Below are positions 57,676 through 64,000 of a stretch of DNA of 64,000 nt, piece after piece. The translations under genes and the position numbers were made by a program. The stretch's first letter is position 1. Every line of letters begins with the position of its first letter. The stretch comes from an uncultured Bacteroides sp. (GTDB lineage: Bacteria > Bacteroidota > Bacteroidia > Bacteroidales > Bacteroidaceae): the NCBI GenBank assembly GCA_902388495.1, contig CABMPP010000017.1:1-64000 (forward strand), read 5' to 3'. Below the pieces are notes generated by a model. The model searched no databases and was not told the origin of the DNA. It saw nothing but the letters and a program-made list of their open reading frames with translations.

Positions 57676-58446
57676 TTATTCCCCTTCCGTCTTCTCCTCC
57701 CCCTTTTTCTTCTTCTCCGCCGCCGCGTGCGTCTGCGCCAGCCGCTGGTTATACGCCGCATCTGTATCTGCTATCAGCTTGTTGACGGCGGTGACGAAGG
57801 CTGCGGCTTCGGCCGAGGGGGTGGCGACGCTGGCCACGAAGGCGCGCGTCACGATTTCGTCGTACTGCGGGTCCATCTCCTGGCGGACGGTCTTGCCGGC
57901 ATCCAGCCGGGTGGCGGTTTGCGAGGCGGCACGGGCGTCGATGAGGGCGGCGTAGTCGGAGGTGAGGCTGGAGAGTTGCTCGACGACGGGGTCCAGGCCG
58001 AGGGTCTTGACGTGCTTGGCCAGGTCGGGCTTGGAGAGGTCGGCGACGAGGCCGCGCATGGCTTGTATCTGCTGGCCTTGGGGCAGGTTCTGGCAGCCGA
58101 TGTAGGGATGGGTGGCGTTGTAGAGGGTCAGGGCTGCGGTGCGCTGGGCGGTGAGGGGGGAGGCCTTGGCGGTGCGGAAGGCGGCCATGAGGTAGACGAT
58201 GAGGGCGTCGGCCTCCTTGTCGATGGCGGCTATCTGGGCGGTCTGGTCGCTGATGCGGCTTTGGGCCACGATGTCGGTCATGAGCTCGATGTTGCCGCCG
58301 AAGATGCGGAGCAGGGCGTCATCGAGGCCGAGCTTTTCGGCGGTGGCGATGAGGGCTTGCTCGTAGAGGCGCTGCATGAAGTTGGTGTATTCGGCGTTGT
58401 TCAGTTTGGTGATGCCGAAGGGGGAGATTTTGGTGTAAGTTGCCAT
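57676..58446 (-). CDS. DUF6261 family protein, copy 2 (256 aa)
   Basis: Paralogue of 42555-43337, starting MATYTKISPFGITKLNNAEY, helical throughout, with 'MTDIVAQSRISDQTAQIAAI' and 'THPYIGCQNLPQGQQIQAMR' conserved. The C-terminus differs and is Lys/Glu-rich (AAEKKKKGEEKTEGE). It also lacks a signal peptide. Both copies have the same place, between dispersed repeats in a fimbrial locus, which suggests duplication as part of a module. Confidence 0.85.
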   Translation of the reverse strand: MATYTKISPFGITKLNNAEYTNFMQRLYEQALIATAEKLGLDDALLRIFGGNIELMTDIVAQSRISDQTAQIAAIDKEADALIVYLMAAFRTAKASPLTAQRTAALTLYNATHPYIGCQNLPQGQQIQAMRGLVADLSKPDLAKHVKTLGLDPVVEQLSSLTSDYAALIDARAASQTATRLDAGKTVRQEMDPQYDEIVTRAFVASVATPSAEAAAFVTAVNKLIADTDAAYNQRLAQTHAAAEKKKKGEEKTEGE

Positions 58447-58507
58447 AATGGTTGGGGTTTGATGTTATTAATAATGTTATATAGTAATGTTATTGGGGAG
58501 ATTCTAA

Positions 58508-58634
58508 GCTCCTCCGCCTGAAAGGGGAGGTGGCGCGAAGCGACGGAGGGGTCTCTCGCGCCGCAGGGAGACACACGTTATATGTGAAACCCCCTCCCCC
58601 CTTCGGGGTACTCCCCCTTTCAGGCGGGAGAGCT
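58508..58634. repeat. Dispersed hairpin repeat, copy 9
   Basis: Short copy in the same orientation, with middle CTCGCGCCGCAGGGAGACAC. It borders the 43-bp minisatellite, just as copy 4 borders the 42-bp one. Confidence 0.8.
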
Positions 58635-58660
58635 TAGATAGTGCTGCCTCGACGAGGGGC

Positions 58661-58917
58661 TTCCGACTGTCTGAAAGTGTCCGGCGAGGGCTCGGCAACC
58701 GCCTTCCGACTGTCTGAAAGTGCCCGACGAGGGCTCGGCAACCGCCTTCCGAGTGCCCAAAAGTGTCCGGCGAGTGCCCGGCGATGGGTTTCCGACTGTC
58801 CGAAGGTGCCCGCCGAAGGCTCTTCGACCGTTTTCCGCCTGCTGAAACCACCCGCCGAAGGCTCTTCGACCGCTTTCCGCCTGCCGGAAGCTGCCCGCCG
58901 AGTGCTCTTTTCTATGG
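58661..58917. repeat. 43-bp minisatellite, six units
   Basis: Units start at 58661, 58704, 58747, 58790, 58833 and 58875, each opening TTCCGACTG or TTCCGCCTG. The first two differ at only two positions. Five of six units are 43 bases and the fifth is 42. The unit is related to that of the 43900 array, and it does not keep a reading frame. Confidence 0.9.
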
Positions 58918-58971
58918 TTTGTATTCATTGCAATCTATTTATTAGTTTACTTTTCAGAGACTGTCATTCCG

Positions 58972-59099
58972 CGTGCACGGAACTTTCATTCTGCGACTGC
59001 TATTCCGCTTGCACTGCGTGCACGGAGCTTTCATTCCGCAACTGCTATTCCGCCTGCACTGCGTGCACGGAGCTTTCATTCCGCGGCTGCTATTCCGCA
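58972..59099. repeat. 45-bp repeats running into the 3' end of a fimbrillin gene
   Basis: Three units of the type GTGCACGGAGCTTTCATTCC end ...CTGCTATTCCGC. The third includes the stop codon and last codons of the fimbrillin gene at 59090. The first is partial and diverged, the other two nearly identical. Confidence 0.8.
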
Positions 59100-60034
59100 T
59101 ACACCGGGCCTTGTGTCTCCGTCGTCCACGGGGTGATGCTTCCCGTGGCCGTGACGCCGGTGCGGGTGATGAGCACTTCGTAGGCGTAGTCGTTGCCGGA
59201 GGCAAAGGTGGTGGCGTCCATTTTCCAGACGTAGGTCTCGTGGTTGACGTAGAACTCCACGGTTACCGTGCCGGCGGCATACGTGTCGGGCACGATGATG
59301 GCGTCGTAGGTGCCTGCGTAGTCGCTGGCGGTGGTGGCTTTGCGGGCCACCATATCGGCCGGGGTGGCGGGCGTGCCGAGGGCTCCGTCGCGCACGGCGA
59401 AGGTGGTGGCGGTGTTCATGCCGCGCAGGGTGACGGTGGCGTCGGTGTCGAAGGCGGTGATGCCCGTGTTGGCCTCAAACTTGCAGTTCATCGTGAGGCG
59501 GGCGAGGCGGTGCCGGAACACGAGCGGGATGTTGCCTCTGAAGTTTTTGTCGTAGCCCTCGCCGTTGTTGTCGGCGCGGGCCCACATCACGTCGAAGGCG
59601 GGCTGGCGCGTCTGGTCGGCGGTGCTGACGGGGATTTGGCTGTCCATGCCGAGCCGGTCCGTGTCGGTGTAGGGGTAGTAGGCGATGAAGTCCGTGTGGT
59701 GGTCCGCATCCAGCGGGAAGTAGATTTCGTGGCCCGAAACGGGTCGGAAGAGGCTGGCGGCTTCGGTGGTGAACTTCTTGTTGGCGGCATAGGTCGAGGC
59801 AATAGCCGTTTCCTTGTTCTTCAGCATGAAGATGCCGATGGCGTCGCCGCTGTTCCAGATGGTGCCCGTGGCGCGGGTCTGCGGGGTGGCCACGGCTTGC
59901 GGGCCGATGCCGGCGTTGAAGCGGATGGCTTGCGGGCCGTCCGGCTGGAGGTCGTCACTCGGGTTGCAGGATGCCAGGGCCAGCACGGCGGCAAGGGCGA
60001 TGGCTACGGGGGATAGGGTCTTTTGAGGTTTCAT
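59090..60034 (-). CDS. Fimbrillin-family lipoprotein (314 aa)
   Basis: The lipoprotein signal ends at Cys23 (LAAVLALASCNPSDD), with the likely proteolytic Arg54 in 'TPQTRATGTIWNSG'. Typical text is 'IGIFMLKNKETAIASTYAAN' and 'HHTDFIAYYPYTDTDRLG', ending 'SITPWTTETQGPVYAE'. It is a close relative of the 312-residue protein and lies 64 bases after the fimbrillin-FGE gene. Its last codons form part of a 45-bp repeat. Confidence 0.88.
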   Translation of the reverse strand: MKPQKTLSPVAIALAAVLALASCNPSDDLQPDGPQAIRFNAGIGPQAVATPQTRATGTIWNSGDAIGIFMLKNKETAIASTYAANKKFTTEAASLFRPVSGHEIYFPLDADHHTDFIAYYPYTDTDRLGMDSQIPVSTADQTRQPAFDVMWARADNNGEGYDKNFRGNIPLVFRHRLARLTMNCKFEANTGITAFDTDATVTLRGMNTATTFAVRDGALGTPATPADMVARKATTASDYAGTYDAIIVPDTYAAGTVTVEFYVNHETYVWKMDATTFASGNDYAYEVLITRTGVTATGSITPWTTETQGPVYAE

Positions 60035-60098
60035 ATTGTTTCGTTTGGGGTTTATTCGTTTTAGTTATTTTATTTATTATCAGGGGAGCGGCGCGCCG

Positions 60099-61946
60099 TC
60101 AGTTGAAGACGATGCGGAAGCCGTTATAATAGCCGGCGTCGCCGGGGATTTGGCTATCGCGCCGGGCGGAGCGGCAGTAGTTACCAGGACTCCCGTACGA
60201 GCCGCCGCGACGCACGCGGCTGCCGAGCTGAGTGTCCGGGAAGGGACTGACGGGGTCGATGGCAGGGTCGGCGCTGTAGCCTCCGCCCCAACTGTCGAGG
60301 CACCACTCCAAGGCGTTGCCGTGCATGTCGTACAGGCCCCACTTGTTAGGCTTCTTCGTACCGACGGGTTGCGGCTTATAATCGCCATCATCCCCTGAAT
60401 TACTCGTGTACCAGCCGTAATCGCGCAGCCCGTCCTCGTCATCGCCGCCCGTGAAGGCGGTCGTCGTCCCGGCGCGGCAGGCGTATTCCCACTGCGCTTC
60501 GGTGGGCAGCGAGGCGCCCAGGCGGCGGGCGTATTCGTCGGCGCCGTACCATGTGACGTAGATGGCGGGGCAGTCGGCGTAGCCGTTCATCGGTTTCCAT
60601 TGGCTGCCGGCGGCATCCCACGTCAAGCCGTACGGGCGGCGTCCATTGTTTTCCTTCGTGCAATCCAGCACCAGCACCTCTCCGGGATGCCGGGCGGCGG
60701 GATAGCTGCCGGCGGCGGGGCACTTCCCGTCGCTGCCTACGCCGATGGCGTTGAGGAAGGCGGCATACTGGGCGTTCGTCGTCTCGTACTTCGCCATGCG
60801 GAAGCCGTGGGTAAGGGTCACCTCGTGCTGCTCCTCATTGTAGTTGCGGTTCTCCTCCGTCTCCGGGCTGCCCATGATGAACGTGCCGGCGGGTATCTCC
60901 ACGAAGTCCTTGAGGTCGACGGGGGAGAAATTGCCCGTTCCGTCGTTGTGTGGGTTCACCGTCCAGGTCTCCACGGAGGGCGCGCCCACCTCGATGCCGG
61001 TGCGGCGGATGGTGAGGGGGTAGACGTGGTTCGTGCCGGACTGCCATTGGCCTGCGGGGAGGGTGGCGGTGTAGGCGGTGGCGCCTACGCGGATGCTGAC
61101 GGGGACGGCTTCGTGGTTGCCTCTGATGACGATGCAGGAGAATACCGCGTCGACGCCCTGCGGGGCGGAGGCCTCGCGGTAGGGGGACACGGCTTTCATT
61201 TCACCATTGGCCATTGCAATATCATCGTTCATTATTATTAGCACATCATGTAAAATCTCCATCTTCACGTCCCCGGCCGTCAGCGCGGCTACGTCAGCAT
61301 GGCTGATGCCGGCTCCGGCGGTGACGCAGAGGGTGACTTTGGCAAACATGTGATGGAAGGGGAGGTGGACGGGAGCGGCGCTGCGGGTCACGCCCTCCAC
61401 TTGGGCACAGAGCACGTCGATGGCGGCGGGGTCGCTCTGGTCGGTGAGGTCTATCTTGAAGTTATAGTTCTCGTCCAGTTGTCCCACGACGTCCCCTTTC
61501 GGGGTGTAGGGATAGTAGGCGTAGAAGTCCACGAGGCCCGTGGCGGGGTAGTACATAGGCCCGGCGCCGGGGTCGGCGGGGGCGAAAGTGGCGGTGGAAC
61601 GGTCGGCGTCGTCGGTGCTGATGCCGGCGGGGGCATACGGGGCGTTGTCTCCGCCGGGCAGGACGCCGCTGCCCTCGGTGAGGCTGCCGCCCGCACGGGC
61701 CATGATGATACCGATGCGGTCGGTGGCGAGCCATTGGTCGCCGCCGGAGGCGGTGCGGGTGGTGGGGGTGCTGCCGCTCTGCATCGTGGCGGGGACGGCT
61801 TGGTCACTGCCGCTTTGCACGGTGGCGCAGAAGCTGACGGGGAGCGGGTTGGCGTCGGCGTCGGGGGATATTGCATCGTCCGTGGCGCAGGCGGAGAGGC
61901 AGGCGGAGGTAAGGAGAATAAGGGCGAGGCGCAGGGCAAACCTCAT
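60099..61946 (-). CDS. Fimbrillin domain fused to formylglycine-generating-enzyme-like domain (615 aa)
   Basis: The ATG at 61946 gives MRFALRLALILLTSACLSAC with lipobox Cys20; an open frame farther upstream only translates dispersed repeats. Residues 30-330 are a fimbrillin domain, Arg64 in 'TPTTRTASGG' being the candidate cut site. From about 345 an FGE/SUMF1-type domain follows: 'FVEIPAGTFIMGSPETEENR', 'VTLTHGFRMAKYETTNAQYA', 'LPTEAQWEYACRAGTTTAF', 'YDMHGNALEWCLDSWGGGYS' and 'NYCRSARRDSQIPGDAGYYN'. The pair of catalytic Cys of true FGE is not present in the usual place. The domain may serve as a lectin-like adhesin. Confidence 0.85.
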   Translation of the reverse strand: MRFALRLALILLTSACLSACATDDAISPDADANPLPVSFCATVQSGSDQAVPATMQSGSTPTTRTASGGDQWLATDRIGIIMARAGGSLTEGSGVLPGGDNAPYAPAGISTDDADRSTATFAPADPGAGPMYYPATGLVDFYAYYPYTPKGDVVGQLDENYNFKIDLTDQSDPAAIDVLCAQVEGVTRSAAPVHLPFHHMFAKVTLCVTAGAGISHADVAALTAGDVKMEILHDVLIIMNDDIAMANGEMKAVSPYREASAPQGVDAVFSCIVIRGNHEAVPVSIRVGATAYTATLPAGQWQSGTNHVYPLTIRRTGIEVGAPSVETWTVNPHNDGTGNFSPVDLKDFVEIPAGTFIMGSPETEENRNYNEEQHEVTLTHGFRMAKYETTNAQYAAFLNAIGVGSDGKCPAAGSYPAARHPGEVLVLDCTKENNGRRPYGLTWDAAGSQWKPMNGYADCPAIYVTWYGADEYARRLGASLPTEAQWEYACRAGTTTAFTGGDDEDGLRDYGWYTSNSGDDGDYKPQPVGTKKPNKWGLYDMHGNALEWCLDSWGGGYSADPAIDPVSPFPDTQLGSRVRRGGSYGSPGNYCRSARRDSQIPGDAGYYNGFRIVFN

Positions 61947-61997
61947 GCGCTTCGGGGTGGCGGAGTAACTCGGTTGTGGGAGTGCGGAGTATCTCGG

Positions 61998-62117
61998 CTC
62001 CTCCCCTAAGTTAGGGGAGGTGGCGCCGGAGGCGACGGAGGAGTGTGTTGCTCCGGACGCGGCTGACACACGCCCCCGCCCTTCGGGCACCCCCTCTAAC
62101 TTAGAGGGGGAGTTGGA
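61998..62117. repeat. Dispersed repeat, variant copy 10
   Basis: Variant arms: CTCCTCCCCTAAGTTAGGGG at the left and CTAACTTAGAGGGGGAGTTGG at the right, with a middle containing CACACGCCCCCGCCCTTCGG. It is the complete form of the half-copy at 47043. Confidence 0.75.
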
Positions 62118-62170
62118 GATAGTCTGCGTTGCGGCGGAGTAACTCGGTTGTGGGAGCGCGGAGTATCTCG

Positions 62171-62293
62171 GCTCTCCCGCCTGAAAGGGGGAGTACCCCG
62201 TAGGGGGGAGGGGGTTTTCCACAGTGTGTGTGTGTTCCTGCGGTGCGAGAGACCCCTCAGTCCTTCGGACAGCTCCCCTTTCAGGCGGAGCAA
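62171..62293. repeat. Dispersed hairpin repeat, copy 11, inverted
   Basis: The element is in the reverse orientation: it starts CTCTCCCGCCTGAAAGGGGG and ends CTCCCCTTTCAGGCGGAG. It is followed by a TTGCACTTGCAGC-type short repeat to about 62380, a low-complexity stretch with no gene. Confidence 0.8.
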
Positions 62294-62439
62294 TTGAGAT
62301 AGTTCTGCTTGCACTTGTACTTGCGGCTGCACTTGCACTTGCAGCAGCTGCACTTGCTGTGCCGGCGTCGGCGGCTGTCTGGTGTGAGGAATATATGCTT
62401 GTTTTCATACCTTATATATATTAATGGGTTATTCATTCA

Positions 62440-64000
62440 TTACTCGTTGAAGACGACGCGGAAACCGTTGTCGCTGTAGGCACTGCCGGGGCCGATAACA
62501 TTACGATAGGCGGAACGGCAGTACTTAGGAGTATTACCAAAGCTGCCGTTGCGAACCGTGCGGTCGGAGCCTGTGTCGGGGCCGGCCGGGTCGGTTGCGG
62601 GAGCGCCGGGCGTGCTGCCGTAATCATTGTCGTACCAATCCGCACACCACTCGGACACGTTCCCGTGCATGTCGTACAGCCCCCACGCGTTAGGCTTCTT
62701 CGTGCCGACGGGGTGAGCGATGTTGCCTGAATTAAAGCTATACCAGCCGTAATCGCCCAGCCCGTGCTCCTCGTCGTCCCCGCCGGGGTAGGCGGTCGTG
62801 CTTCCGGCGCGGCAGGCGTATTCCCACTGCGCCTCGGTGGGCAGCGAGGCGCCCGCCCAGTCGGCGTATGCCCTGGCCCCGTACCAAGTTACACGCACGA
62901 CGGGAAAATCCGCTTTGCCTGTAGCCGGCGACCATACATCGTTGTTCCATTGAACGCCCAGCACGTTATCCTTTTCGATTAACAGCTGTTTGCCGTATCC
63001 CGTCACGTTGGCCTTGCCGTCCTTTCCGCACTTGATGTCGTTCAGGAAGGCGGCATACTGTGCGTTGGTCACCGTGTAGCGGCTCATGCGGAAACCTTTG
63101 GTCAGGGTTACCCGGTGTTGTGCTTCGCTATTATTGCGACCAGTCTCCGCGGGCGTGGTGTTCAGCCCGCTGCCATCCTTATCTTTGATGTTCGAACCGT
63201 CGGACGAACCCATCAGGAACGTGCCGGCCCCGATTTTCACGGTTTGCAGCGCGGAGGCGGGCAGGGCGCGGGTGAAGGTTTCGACGGAGCCGCCATATAG
63301 CACGAGATTGTCCGCCAGCGGGGCGTCCTGAAACACCCACGGGCCGTAGTCCAGGCGTATCAGGCCGGTGGGCGACAACACGGACTGCCCGGGCAGCAGG
63401 GCGCGGTAGGTGTAGGTGGTGGCGTAGTCGGCATCGGCGGGCTGCTCCACGCGGCGCATGATGAGGGTGACGGGGTCGGCCTGCTCGTTGGCGGAGGCCA
63501 TGATCGGCAGGGAACGGGGGTTAGCGAGGTCACTCAGGTCCATATCCGCCTCCGTCTGCACGCCGTTCAGCCTCACGGCGAGGGTCTCGTCGGGGCCGCT
63601 GCCTTTCGGTCCGGCGGGCACGCTGACTTGTATCATTGCCATGAGGTGGTGGAAAAGGAGGGAGACGGAGCCGCCGGTGATGGCGGCTTTGCTGTAGCTA
63701 TGGTTGTTGTATGCTCCCATCAGGTCGGAAAGGCTGTAGGGGTCTCGGCCGGCGGTGGCGACGGTGGCTGTGGCGTTCTGGTCGGTGGCGGCGCGGAAGA
63801 CGTAGGCGGTGGGGTTCATCCGTTCGGGGTGGCCGCCGCAGTCGTCGTAGGGGTAGTAGGCAAAGAACTGGAGGCTGCCGGTGAAGCCGGCGGGCCAGTA
63901 GATGTTGCCTTGCCAGGTGCCGGTGGCGGCGTCGTAGGTGAGCCGGGCGTTGTGGATGGGGTTGCCGCTGGCGGTGAGGACGGTGGTGGGGTCGGTGGCG
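62440..64000 (-). CDS. Second fimbrillin-FGE fusion protein, N-terminus cut by window edge
   Basis: The frame runs in from the right edge without a start. The visible 520 residues begin ATDPTTVLTASGNPIHNARL, continue as a fimbrillin domain ('SLQFFAYYPYDDCGGHPERM', 'ITGGSVSLLFHHLMAMIQVS') and then an FGE-like domain: 'VKIGAGTFLMGSSDGSNIKD', 'VTLTKGFRMSRYTVTNAQYA', 'LPTEAQWEYACRAGSTTAYP', 'YDMHGNVSEWCADWYDNDYG' and 'YCRSAYRNVIGPGSAYSDNG'. It is a paralogue of the 615-residue gene and likely came from tandem duplication. Confidence 0.88.
   Translation of the reverse strand, partial: ATDPTTVLTASGNPIHNARLTYDAATGTWQGNIYWPAGFTGSLQFFAYYPYDDCGGHPERMNPTAYVFRAATDQNATATVATAGRDPYSLSDLMGAYNNHSYSKAAITGGSVSLLFHHLMAMIQVSVPAGPKGSGPDETLAVRLNGVQTEADMDLSDLANPRSLPIMASANEQADPVTLIMRRVEQPADADYATTYTYRALLPGQSVLSPTGLIRLDYGPWVFQDAPLADNLVLYGGSVETFTRALPASALQTVKIGAGTFLMGSSDGSNIKDKDGSGLNTTPAETGRNNSEAQHRVTLTKGFRMSRYTVTNAQYAAFLNDIKCGKDGKANVTGYGKQLLIEKDNVLGVQWNNDVWSPATGKADFPVVRVTWYGARAYADWAGASLPTEAQWEYACRAGSTTAYPGGDDEEHGLGDYGWYSFNSGNIAHPVGTKKPNAWGLYDMHGNVSEWCADWYDNDYGSTPGAPATDPAGPDTGSDRTVRNGSFGNTPKYCRSAYRNVIGPGSAYSDNGFRVVFNE

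Noticed and set aside
58661..58917. Repeat-protein gene
   Set aside because: Units are 43 bases, not a multiple of three, so the frame changes at each unit.

Overview
The window is from a Bacteroidales genome, most likely Bacteroides. Promoter boxes of the Bacteroides type (-33 TTTG, -7 TAnnTTTG) recur, and the families present (fimbrillin/Mfa-like lipoproteins, DUF5119, DUF3575, DUF6261, DUF4248, a viral-type HU protein) are Bacteroides hallmarks. No CRISPR array, rRNA gene or insertion sequence was seen.

Region 1 (1 to about 39.4 kb) is a Mu-like transposable prophage that runs off the left edge. Its immunity end is on the right: a repressor (38.4 kb) faces an early minus-strand operon with a Cro-like protein, MuA-type DDE transposase, MuB-type ATPase, a second P-loop ATPase, a GemA-like protein, a helix-turn-helix protein, Gam, small proteins, a radical SAM protein, a zinc-ribbon protein and a C5-cytosine DNA methyltransferase. 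Head genes (small and large terminase, gp36-like, DUF935 portal, MuF, gpG-like, gp37-like) lie on the plus strand from 20.1 to 26.3 kb. Protease, capsid, lysis genes and tail genes lie on the minus strand from 19.9 kb leftward. There is no sheath or contractile baseplate; with a tape measure, a distal-tail protein and a Tal-like hub the virion looks like a siphovirus, as in the B3/D3112 type of transposable phage. The two late blocks diverge from 19.93-20.10 kb, which holds a good minus-strand promoter and three direct repeats spaced exactly 21 bp apart.

Region 2 (39.4-40.5 kb) is the flank: a tRNA-Met, four AGTATCCCCAAC repeats, and a small conserved Bacteroides gene behind a palindromic operator.

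Region 3 (40.5-64 kb) is a G+C-rich surface-fimbria island. It has two parallel minus-strand loci (40.5-49.9 kb and 55.2 kb to the right edge), each with fimbrillin lipoproteins, a DUF5119 (FimB/Mfa2-like) protein and a DUF6261 protein. The first also has a DUF3575 outer-membrane protein, the second two fimbrillin proteins fused to formylglycine-generating-enzyme-like domains. Between the loci are two tandem membrane-anchored AraC-type regulators, an Lrp/AsnC regulator and a divergent O-acetylhomoserine sulfhydrylase gene. The spaces between fimbrial genes are filled with about eleven copies of a hairpin-forming dispersed repeat and two related 42/43-bp minisatellites at equivalent places in the two loci.

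The most unusual items are the dispersed-repeat and minisatellite architecture of the fimbrial island, the fimbrillin-FGE fusions, the embedded spanin-like lysis gene, the phased repeats between the late operons, a 68-bp perfect palindrome at 52.7 kb, and the radical SAM plus methyltransferase cassette of the prophage.
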